NCBI GenBank assembly: GCA_900548255.1
Contig: URKH01000020.1
Coordinates: 1-27,970 of the forward strand
Source: an uncultured Collinsella sp.
GTDB lineage: Bacteria; Actinomycetota; Coriobacteriia; Coriobacteriales; Coriobacteriaceae
Length of the DNA: 27,970 nt
Direction: 5' to 3'
Shown here: positions 1 to 6,816 of the stretch, in pieces
How positions within the stretch are numbered: position 1 is the stretch's first letter
Layout of the letters: each line of letters begins with the position of its first letter
The notes under the pieces: generated by a model
Seen by the model: the letters and a program-made list of their open reading frames with translations, nothing else
Database searches by the model: none
Told to the model about the DNA's origin: nothing
Made by a program: the position numbers and the translations under genes

Positions 1-42
1 GGTAGGCACGGCGGGGCGGGCTAGCAGCTATGGACAGCAGGC

Positions 43-1710
43 TTAGAACAGGCCGGTGATGTTGCCGTCGTTGTCGACGTCGATGTTCTCGGCCGCGGGG
101 ACCTTGGGCAGGCCCGGCATGGTCAGAACACTGCCAGTCAGTGCGACCACAAAGTGGGCACCGGCGGAAACCTTGAGCTCGCGCACCGTGATGCGGAAGT
201 TCTCGGGAGCGCCCAGGGCCTTGGCGTTGTCGCTAAAGCTGTACTGCGTCTTGGCCACGCACACCGGCAGGTTGCCAAAGCCGTTCTCGCGCAGCTCGGC
301 GAGCTGGCGCTTGGCGGCCGGCGTAAAGTCGACGCCGTCGGCGCGGTAGACCTTGGTGGCAATGGCCTCAAGAGCGTCGGCCACATCGGCGCCGTCCTCA
401 TAGGCAAACTTGAGCTCGCTCGGCTGCTCAATCAGACGCATGACCTCATCGGCAAGCTCGAGCGCGCCCTCGCCGCCCTTGGCCCAGACCTCGGAAAGCT
501 TAACGTTGACGCCGAGCTTCTGACACTCGGACTCGATGAGCGCAAGCTCGGCCTCGGTGTCCGTCGGGAAGCGGTTGATGGCGACTACGCAGGGCAGACC
601 ATAAACGTTCTGGATGTTGTCGACGTGACGCAGCAGGTTGGGCATGCCGGCCTTGAGTGCCTCGAGGTTCTCCTCGTTGAGGTCGGCCTTGGCGACGCCA
701 CCGTTGTACTTCAGCGCACGAGCGGTCGCGACGACCACGACGGCGCTGGGGCGAACGCCCGTCATGCGGCACTTGATGTCGAGGAACTTCTCGGCACCCA
801 GATCAGCACCGAAGCCGGCCTCGGTAATGGCGACATCGCCAAAGCGCATCGCCATACGCGTGGCCATGATGGAGTTGCAGCCGTGGGCAATATTGGCGAA
901 GGGACCGCCGTGGACAAACGCGGGCGTACCCTCGAGCGTCTGCACCAGATTGGGCTTGAGCGCATCCTTAAGCAGGGCCGCCATGGCACCCTGAGCCTTA
1001 AGGTCACGGGCGCGAACGGGCTCGCCGGCATAGCTGTAGCCGACAACAATCTCGCCCAGGCGCTCCTTGAGGTCGTTAATGCTCGTAGACAGGCACAGGA
1101 TTGCCATGACCTCGGAGGCGACGGTGATATCGAAGCCGTCCTCGCGCGGCACGCCCTGGGCCTTACCGCCAATACCGTCGATGACGTGGCGCAGCTGACG
1201 GTCGTTCATATCGACGACGCGCTTCCAAGTGATGCGTTTAACGTCGATGCCAAGCTGGTTGCCCTGCTGAATATGGTTGTCGAGCATGGCGGCCAGCAGG
1301 TTGTTGGCAGCACCGATGGCGTGGAAGTCGCCGGTAAAGTGCAGGTTGATATCCTCCATGGGGATGACCTGAGCCCAGCCGCCGCCGGCAGCGCCGCCCT
1401 TAACGCCAAAGACGGGGCCAAGCGAAGGCTCGCGCAGGGCCACGGCGCTCTTGACGCCGCGACGGCGCAGGCCGTCGGCCAGACCGATGGTCGTGGTGGT
1501 CTTGCCCTCGCCCGCAGGCGTTGGGTTGATAGCGGTCACGAGGACGAGCTTGGCCTGGTGATCAGTCGGCTCGTTGAGCAGTGAATAATCGACCTTAGCC
1601 TTGTCGAAGCCGTACGGAATCAGGTGCTTAACGTCGACGCCGGCGTTCTTGGCCACCTCGGTAATAGGCAGCGGCGTGACAGAACGTGCGATTTCGATGT
1701 CAGTAGGCAT
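43..1710 (-). CDS. fhs: Formate-tetrahydrofolate ligase
   Basis: Cytosolic enzyme that joins formate to tetrahydrofolate using ATP, giving 10-formyl-THF for purine and one-carbon metabolism. It is also a step of the methyl branch of the Wood-Ljungdahl pathway. The 555-residue product has the family's usual length (about 556). The nucleotide-binding loop PAGEGKTT lies at residues 65-72, and the conserved start (MPTDIEIARS) and the GLPKVPAAENIDV region near the C-terminus are present. I chose the ATG at 1710, not the upstream in-frame codon near 1770, because AAAGGA lies just upstream of it and the family starts here. The gene stands alone, 144 bp beyond ruvB, with a possible promoter of its own. 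No other acetogenesis gene is in the window, so a role in folate one-carbon balance is the safer reading. Confidence 0.96.
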   Translation of the reverse strand: MPTDIEIARSVTPLPITEVAKNAGVDVKHLIPYGFDKAKVDYSLLNEPTDHQAKLVLVTAINPTPAGEGKTTTTIGLADGLRRRGVKSAVALREPSLGPVFGVKGGAAGGGWAQVIPMEDINLHFTGDFHAIGAANNLLAAMLDNHIQQGNQLGIDVKRITWKRVVDMNDRQLRHVIDGIGGKAQGVPREDGFDITVASEVMAILCLSTSINDLKERLGEIVVGYSYAGEPVRARDLKAQGAMAALLKDALKPNLVQTLEGTPAFVHGGPFANIAHGCNSIMATRMAMRFGDVAITEAGFGADLGAEKFLDIKCRMTGVRPSAVVVVATARALKYNGGVAKADLNEENLEALKAGMPNLLRHVDNIQNVYGLPCVVAINRFPTDTEAELALIESECQKLGVNVKLSEVWAKGGEGALELADEVMRLIEQPSELKFAYEDGADVADALEAIATKVYRADGVDFTPAAKRQLAELRENGFGNLPVCVAKTQYSFSDNAKALGAPENFRITVRELKVSAGAHFVVALTGSVLTMPGLPKVPAAENIDVDNDGNITGLF

Positions 1711-1750
1711 AGGCGGTCCTTTCGTTACCGAATGAGAAAAAGACCAATTC

Positions 1751-1778
1751 AGCATAGCACGGGCGCGCAATAGTAAAA
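1751..1778 (-). promoter_or_regulatory. Possible fhs promoter
   Basis: On the minus strand, TTTTAC (1773-1778) and TATGCT (1751-1756) are separated by 16 bp. The -10 is preceded by TGC, making an extended -10. It lies about 40 bp upstream of the fhs start, in the 144-bp ruvB-fhs gap. The -35 match is weak, so this is only a candidate. Confidence 0.35.
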
Positions 1779-1854
1779 CACCCGTAACCGATGAATGGCG
1801 ATATGTTTATCCAATGCTCAGCGATAGCTTAACAGCCCGCCAAAACAAAGCGCC

Positions 1855-2922
1855 CTAAATGGTAGGTTCAATCCCCAAGTGCTCAAAGGTGCGAAGCGTT
1901 GCCTGGCGGCCCTGGGGCGTGCGAATCATCAAGCCGCACTGCAGCAGATAGGGCTCATAGACATCCTCGAGCGTTCCCGGGTCCTCGCCCACCGCGCTGG
2001 CAAGCGTTGTCAGGCCCACGGCACGTCCGGAGAACGTCTTAGCGAGCGTCTCCAAAATGCGAATATCCATCCAGTCCAGACCGAGCTCATCGATCTCGAA
2101 GAACTCGAGCGCCTGGCGACAGATATCGAGCTCGATGGGGCCGTTGCCGCGCACCTGTGCGTAATCGCGCACGCGCTTGAGCAGGCGGTTGGCAAGACGT
2201 GGCGTGCCGCGCGAACGCGAGCCGATCTCGAGTGCACTGGGATGGTCGATCGTCACGCCCAGGATAGTCGCCGAGCGCGTAACAATCTGCGCGAGTTCCT
2301 CGACCGTGTAGTAATCCAGGCGATATGAAATGCCAAAGCGGTCGCGCAACGGGCCGGTCAACATGCCTGAGCGGGTCGTTGCCGCCACCAGCGTAAACTT
2401 GGGAATATCCAGGCGAATCGAGCGCGCCGCCGGACCCTTGCCAATCACGATATCGAGGGCAAAGTCCTCCATCGCGGGGTACAGGACCTCCTCGACCGAA
2501 CGGTTGAGGCGGTGGATCTCGTCGATAAACAGCACATCACCCGGCTGCAAGTTAGTAAGGATGGCTGCCAGGTCGCCGGTGCGCGCGATGGCAGGGCCAC
2601 TCGTGGTCTTGATCTGAGCGCCCAGCTCGTTGGCGATAACCGTAGCCAGCGTGGTCTTGCCCAGACCCGGAGGGCCCGAGAAGATCACGTGGTCGAGCGT
2701 CTCGCCACGGCTCTGCGCCGCTTCGATCAACACGCGCAGGCTCTGCTTGATATGCTCCTGGCCGCAGTAATCGTCCAGGCGCTGGGGGCGCAAAGTGCGA
2801 TCGACATCGAGGTCCTCGGCCGTCAGCTCCGAGCCCACCATGCGCTCGCCGTGCGCCATGGATGCCGCCGGCGAGTTGCCGGGCGTCGCCCACAGGTCCT
2901 GAGAGTCATCGGCTTCCCACAT
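1855..2922 (-). CDS. ruvB: Holliday junction branch migration ATPase RuvB
   Basis: Hexameric AAA+ motor that, with RuvA, drives branch migration of Holliday junctions during recombinational repair. The 355-residue product shows the RuvB signature RPQRLDDYCGQE near the N-terminus, Walker A GPPGLGKTTLA, Walker B DEIHRL, the sensor segment VAATTRSG, the arginine-finger region GPLRDRFG, and a C-terminal winged-helix domain. The ATG at 2922 shares one base with the ruvA stop (TGATG). A GTG three bases upstream (2925) is an equally possible start and would give a 4-base overlap. Last gene of the ruvCAB operon; translation is probably coupled to ruvA. Confidence 0.97.
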   Translation of the reverse strand: MWEADDSQDLWATPGNSPAASMAHGERMVGSELTAEDLDVDRTLRPQRLDDYCGQEHIKQSLRVLIEAAQSRGETLDHVIFSGPPGLGKTTLATVIANELGAQIKTTSGPAIARTGDLAAILTNLQPGDVLFIDEIHRLNRSVEEVLYPAMEDFALDIVIGKGPAARSIRLDIPKFTLVAATTRSGMLTGPLRDRFGISYRLDYYTVEELAQIVTRSATILGVTIDHPSALEIGSRSRGTPRLANRLLKRVRDYAQVRGNGPIELDICRQALEFFEIDELGLDWMDIRILETLAKTFSGRAVGLTTLASAVGEDPGTLEDVYEPYLLQCGLMIRTPQGRQATLRTFEHLGIEPTI

Positions 2923-3542
2923 CACGCATCCATTCCGAGTCGCTTAAGCGCCGCGCCGAGCAAATCCTCGACACGCATATCCTGCCCATCATACCCGCTC
3001 AGAGCGACATCGGTCTCCTGCGGGCTAAAGCCCATGGAAAGGAGTGCCGCACGGGCGTCATCGATCGCCGAAGGAGCGGCGGCGGGCACGGGCATCGCAA
3101 CCTGACCGGGGATCGCATCGACCGGCACAAAGCCCTTGTCCTTGGCAAAGGTGCTCTTGAGCTCCAAGATGAGGCGCTGGGCGGTCTTTTTGCCCACGCC
3201 GGGCACCTTGGCCATGCCCTTGTCGTCCTCGGCCATCACCAGGGAATACAGCTGTCCCACGGTATAGGTGGAAAGTACGGCGAGCGCCAAGCGCGGGCCA
3301 ACGCCCGAGACGGACACGAGCCGGTCGAACATCGTGCGCTCATCCTTTGAAGAAAAACCGAAAAGTGTCATGGCGTCCTCGCGCACCTGCATACGCGTGT
3401 AGAGGCGGACCTCGCCGCCGGGCGTCGGCAACGTGGCCGCAGTGCTGCCCGAGATGCCGAGCTCAAAGCCAACGCCCGACACATCGACGACAGCAGAGCT
3501 CATCGTGGCCTCGACAAGCGTTCCGTGGAGCTGGGAGATCAT
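2922..3542 (-). CDS. ruvA: Holliday junction DNA helicase subunit RuvA
   Basis: Tetrameric junction-binding protein that holds the four DNA arms and loads the RuvB motors. The 206-residue product has the RuvA layout: N-terminal OB-fold (MISQLHGTLV, about 1-65), two helix-hairpin-helix motifs (VSGVGPRLAL at 77-86, VPGVGKKTAQ at 113-122), a flexible Ala/Pro linker near 150-158, and a C-terminal three-helix RuvB-contact domain ending in LLGAALKRLG. The start ATG overlaps the ruvC stop by one base (TGATG), and its own stop overlaps ruvB in the same way. The tight overlaps imply one transcript and coupled translation. Confidence 0.97.
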   Translation of the reverse strand: MISQLHGTLVEATMSSAVVDVSGVGFELGISGSTAATLPTPGGEVRLYTRMQVREDAMTLFGFSSKDERTMFDRLVSVSGVGPRLALAVLSTYTVGQLYSLVMAEDDKGMAKVPGVGKKTAQRLILELKSTFAKDKGFVPVDAIPGQVAMPVPAAAPSAIDDARAALLSMGFSPQETDVALSGYDGQDMRVEDLLGAALKRLGMDA

Positions 3543-4063
3543 CAGTATCCGGTTCCTCTCTGTTGATAGAACTCGCCGCCGGTAAGCGCCCGGGTACGGC
3601 TGAGGTTAACGTGGCAGATGGCGCAGGCCAGGGCATCGGCGGCATGGTCGGGATGCGGGTCGTGATCGAGCTGCGTGAGCGTGCGCACCATGTAGGCGAC
3701 CTGCCGCTTATCTGCGGCACCGGTACCCACCACAGCCTGCTTGATCTGCATAGGCGTGTACTCGCCGATCTCGAGCGCGCACTCCGAAAGCGCCACGAGC
3801 GCGGCACCGCGGGCATGTGCCGTGGGGATTGCCGAGCGGACATTAGCGCCAAAGTAGATGCTCTCGATGGCAGCGGTATCGGGTCGATAACGCTCCACGA
3901 CACCCTTGAGGTCGCGGGCGATATGCGACAGACGCACCGCGAGCGGGCTGCCCGCGCTGGTCTCGATACAACCGTAGGCACGGCAGCGAACCTCGCCGCG
4001 TCGCTCCTCGATAATCCCCCAACCCGTATGGGCCAAACCGGGGTCGATACCCAAAATGACCAA
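3542..4063 (-). CDS. ruvC: Crossover junction endonuclease RuvC
   Basis: Homodimeric RNase H-fold nuclease that cuts Holliday junctions symmetrically, completing the RuvABC resolvasome. The 173-residue product begins MVILGIDPGLAHTGWG, matching the family N-terminus. The acidic metal-binding residues are visible as Asp7, Glu67 (AAIESIYF) and Asp139/Asp143 (DHAADALA). I place the start at a TTG codon at 4063: an AGGGGAGG ribosome site sits about 5 bases upstream, and this gives exactly the family N-terminus. The open frame continues upstream to another TTG at 4084, but that would add seven non-conserved residues. First gene of ruvCAB, preceded by an SOS-box-like sequence. Confidence 0.94.
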   Translation of the reverse strand: MVILGIDPGLAHTGWGIIEERRGEVRCRAYGCIETSAGSPLAVRLSHIARDLKGVVERYRPDTAAIESIYFGANVRSAIPTAHARGAALVALSECALEIGEYTPMQIKQAVVGTGAADKRQVAYMVRTLTQLDHDPHPDHAADALACAICHVNLSRTRALTGGEFYQQRGTGY

Positions 4064-4118
4064 GCCAACCTCCCCTCGCCACAAGTACGGCGCAAGGCAA
4101 GGCCCCGCGCATCATTCA

Positions 4119-4132
4119 CGAACGTCTGTTCT
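4119..4132 (-). promoter_or_regulatory. LexA (SOS) box upstream of ruvC
   Basis: The plus strand reads CGAACGTCTGTTCT. This matches the Gram-positive LexA operator CGAAC-N4-GTTCG at all positions but the last. It lies about 55 bp upstream of the ruvC start, next to TATTCT (minus strand, 4133-4138), a possible -10 hexamer, so bound LexA would block transcription. SOS control of ruv genes is well known in other bacteria. The lexA gene is not in this window. Confidence 0.7.
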
Positions 4133-4200
4133 AGAATAACACAACGGGGCCAAGACGCTTAGTTGAAGTATCGGGGTTGGGAGCAAATCCCAGTCCTTAG

Positions 4201-6186
4201 TTAGTTTTGGCTGAAGAATGGGAACTGCCTCGGATCTATCGGCGGATGCGACATCGGGCCATCCTGGGGACCACCTTGCGAGCCGCCCTGACCGCCCATC
4301 ATCTTATCGATGGCGTCCTGAACCTCGCCCTCGAACTTCTTCATTCCCTCGTGCAAACGACGCTGACCGTCCTCGGAGCGCAGCTCCTCCATCTGCTCGG
4401 GCGAAATACCCAGTAGCTCGCCCAGCACGCCCATCATCTCGTTTCGCATGCGCTCGCTCGTATCCTCGTCAGCAAAACGGCGCACCTCGGCGCGCGCCAG
4501 CGAATCGACCGACATACGCTCCTTGCCATTAAGCCCCAGGTCGGACCAGGCGAGCATGTACGGCCAAGAGCGCTCGGCAAACGAGCGGGATGAGACGATC
4601 GGTGCCGTCGGCAATATACGGCGGGCAGCCTCACCCTGTCGAACGAGCATCAGCAGCAGCGAGCAGGCCTCAGGCTTGCCAGCGGCCATCGGGATGTCGT
4701 CGAAAGATCGATTGCGGTCCACGTGCGCCTCGAGCGCGCCATCGACCTCACCCGGTTCGAGCCCACCGAGCAGCTGCGCCGCGCGGTCGAGCATGTCGAC
4801 CGGACCGTCGAGCGTCGAGAGCGCTTGCGCCAGCACGCGCTCCATGCAATCCTCCACCGCGTTGAGCGTCACGAGCTCTTGGGGCACCACGGCAGACGTG
4901 CGGTTGCGCACACGTGCCACAAACTCAAGCGTTGACAGATACACATCGCCAAAGGGCGCAAAGTCGCCCTGGTAGCCGCCGGAAAGGGCGGGCGCCGCCA
5001 GCGCGTACTCGGTCTTGGAAAGCGGGCTCAGCGCCATCGCACCCAGCTCGAGCGCCGTGTCCTCCAGCATGAGGCCCAGCGTGCGCGAGCGCAGACGCTC
5101 GGCATCACCCGCCGACACGTCGCGATCGAGCACACGCGCCGCATCCGGTGCATCGCGCTCGACGGTGCGAATGTGCAGACGCTCGGCGATGGCGCGGACG
5201 GCGGCACAGCGGGCGGCCTCCACCTCCTCCTGCGCCGGCGTAAAAATACGGTTGCGCCCCAGCACCAGGCCAATCACATTACGCGGGCCCAGAGCGTCGA
5301 CGGCCAGCGCCGCCAGCAGGGACGACGGCAAGTCACCCTCGAGTGCCACCACAGCACGCGACGCACCGTGGGCTCGGGCGTTGTCGCGCACAGCGAGCAC
5401 CAGCGCCTGCCACAGCCACTCCTCGGAACGAAACTCGGGCAGTTCGTGATCTTCCAGGGCATCGAGCACCACGCCGCGCTGAATCTCCTGAACCAGCAGG
5501 CTCTCCTCAAAACACGGCGCCTGGGCCACCACGCGGCCGCAGTCGTCGAGCACAAACGAACCGCCGGTATACACCGACTCGTCATAGGCACCGACCGGCG
5601 CCATGCAGGCAAACCACACGCTGCGCTTGGATGCGATCTTGCGGTAGGCGCCGCTGCGAACGGCGGCAATGGCAGCAGTCTCGCGGTCGGTCATGTCAAA
5701 CGCGTTGAATTGGAAATACGCAATGAGGTCGACGCCAGTCGACAGCATCTCGAGTTCGCGGTCCAAGTCAAAAATCACGGCGATGCGCACGCCGTCCACG
5801 TCGAACACCGGCGGCGCCCAACGCGTGTCGTTGTTCTCGCCACGCTGCAGGGCAATACTTGCGCGCGCAGGCACCACGCGACCATCCTTAAGCATCATAT
5901 AGTCAAGCAGCGGCTGACCCTCAAACGAAACCGCCGCGGGCACGATGCAGATCATGTCAAGCTCCTGGATGCGCTCGGCGACACCAGTCAAGCCGGCAAG
6001 CATGTCGTGCTCAAAGTCGGCAGCGCCCACCAGGCCACCGGGCATGGCGCCCATAAAGAGCGGAGCCGGAACGCACAGCACGCGCGCCCCGCGCTCGTGG
6101 GCCAGACGAGCCTGGTCCTCGATGCGGCCGCAAATGCCCTCAATATCACCCAGGCGCATATCGATCTGTGCAAGCGCGAGCTTCAT
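4201..6186 (-). CDS. NAD synthetase (NadE)-like protein with degenerate active sites
   Basis: A 661-residue protein with the two-domain order of glutamine-dependent NAD synthetase: a nitrilase-type amidase domain (about 1-245) and an adenylating synthetase domain (about 265-560). Homology shows in MKLALAQID, FVLDDCGRVV, LAALAVDALG, SKTEYALA and FAPFGDV. The catalytic positions are not conserved. The amidase Glu is replaced (VPAPLFMG where PEL..GY is expected). No Lys occurs between residues 101 and 182, and no Cys between 81 and 193, so the Lys and Cys of the triad are absent. The PP-loop SGGxDS reads LEGDLPSS (282-289). The C-terminal tail (about 629-661) is rich in Gly, Gln and Pro. The frame is intact and long, so this looks like a maintained pseudoenzyme, not a decayed gene; NAD synthesis is unlikely. 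Possible roles are nucleotide sensing or scaffolding (speculative). Confidence 0.8.
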   Translation of the reverse strand: MKLALAQIDMRLGDIEGICGRIEDQARLAHERGARVLCVPAPLFMGAMPGGLVGAADFEHDMLAGLTGVAERIQELDMICIVPAAVSFEGQPLLDYMMLKDGRVVPARASIALQRGENNDTRWAPPVFDVDGVRIAVIFDLDRELEMLSTGVDLIAYFQFNAFDMTDRETAAIAAVRSGAYRKIASKRSVWFACMAPVGAYDESVYTGGSFVLDDCGRVVAQAPCFEESLLVQEIQRGVVLDALEDHELPEFRSEEWLWQALVLAVRDNARAHGASRAVVALEGDLPSSLLAALAVDALGPRNVIGLVLGRNRIFTPAQEEVEAARCAAVRAIAERLHIRTVERDAPDAARVLDRDVSAGDAERLRSRTLGLMLEDTALELGAMALSPLSKTEYALAAPALSGGYQGDFAPFGDVYLSTLEFVARVRNRTSAVVPQELVTLNAVEDCMERVLAQALSTLDGPVDMLDRAAQLLGGLEPGEVDGALEAHVDRNRSFDDIPMAAGKPEACSLLLMLVRQGEAARRILPTAPIVSSRSFAERSWPYMLAWSDLGLNGKERMSVDSLARAEVRRFADEDTSERMRNEMMGVLGELLGISPEQMEELRSEDGQRRLHEGMKKFEGEVQDAIDKMMGGQGGSQGGPQDGPMSHPPIDPRQFPFFSQN

Positions 6187-6224
6187 GGCTCAGCCCTTTC
6201 CGTCGTAAACCATCGAAATCGTAG

Positions 6225-6257
6225 TAAAAGCGCCGGCCGCATGATGCAGTCGGCGCT
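6225..6257 (-). terminator. Probable terminator after the superoxide reductase gene
   Basis: On the minus strand AGCGCCG (6257-6251) and CGGCGCT (6235-6229) form a 7-bp GC-rich stem with a 15-base loop, followed by a short T run. It lies between the superoxide reductase stop and the NadE-like start, both minus strand. The loop is long and the T run short, so termination may be partial. Confidence 0.5.
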
Positions 6258-6303
6258 CGCATGTGCATATGCTAGCTATGATACCCCGAGCGGGGGCGCG
6301 CTC

Positions 6304-6666
6304 CTAGAACGTCGCGGACCACAGCCCGTGCAGGTTGCAGTAGGCATAGACGGTACCGGTCTTGGAACCGCCGGCAAAAAACGTCGCGGGCTTCATGCCG
6401 GGCTCAAGGTAATGGACCTCTAAGCGGCCCTCGGCCTCAAGGGCGATCCACTCAATATAGTGCTCGGGCAGGCTGGGGTGCTCGACCGAGCCAACGCGTG
6501 CGCGAATCACGTGACCGTCGCGCTCGGTCTCGACAACAGGCACGTGCTTCTCGTGCGCCGCGTCCTCAGTGTTTGCGGTCAGTTCCGTGCAACCGGCAGG
6601 GGTTGCAACGTCGTTGCCAAGGGCGGCAATGAGCTTACCGTCGGGGTCCTTAAAGAATTTCGCCAT
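6304..6666 (-). CDS. Superoxide reductase (desulfoferrodoxin family, lacking the Cys4 iron centre)
   Basis: Reduces superoxide to hydrogen peroxide at a mononuclear Fe(His)4Cys centre, a defence typical of anaerobes; cytosolic. The 120-residue product carries all five iron ligands: His41 (EKHVP), His63 and His69 (VEHPSLPEHYIEWI), and Cys110 and His113 (AYCNLHGLW). The first 35 residues align with the end of the N-terminal desulforedoxin domain of two-iron desulfoferrodoxins, but only one Cys (Cys26) remains, so the rubredoxin-like Fe(Cys)4 site cannot form. The ATG at 6666 is chosen because AAAGGAG lies 7 bases upstream and the family begins here; the in-frame extension to 6756 is not conserved. 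Electron donor not identifiable. Confidence 0.93.
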   Translation of the reverse strand: MAKFFKDPDGKLIAALGNDVATPAGCTELTANTEDAAHEKHVPVVETERDGHVIRARVGSVEHPSLPEHYIEWIALEAEGRLEVHYLEPGMKPATFFAGGSKTGTVYAYCNLHGLWSATF

Positions 6667-6758
6667 GATGTTCTCCTTTGCTGACGTGCAAATGTTCTTG
6701 ATGGTTCTTATGCCCAAAGGCAGACAAACCATCCACGGCATTGCAAATGAACACATAA

Positions 6759-6810
6759 CGGGCGGGGACGATGGGGCAGCGCGCGCTATCCGCCCTGACG
6801 GCCCCGCCCG
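6759..6810 (-). terminator. Long-loop GC-rich inverted repeat after the SNF2 gene
   Basis: CGGGCGGGG (6759-6767) and CCCCGCCCG (6802-6810) are a perfect 9-bp inverted repeat around a 34-base GC-rich spacer, starting 7 bp downstream of the SNF2 helicase stop. On the minus strand it is followed by TTATGTGTT, not a clean T run. It may terminate or attenuate transcription; the long loop makes this uncertain. Confidence 0.35.
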
Positions 6811-6816
6811 AGCGGG

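Noticed and set aside
154..1584. 476-residue open frame opposite fhs
   Set aside because: Mirror frame of a well-conserved gene in GC-rich DNA; its product shows no recognisable domain.
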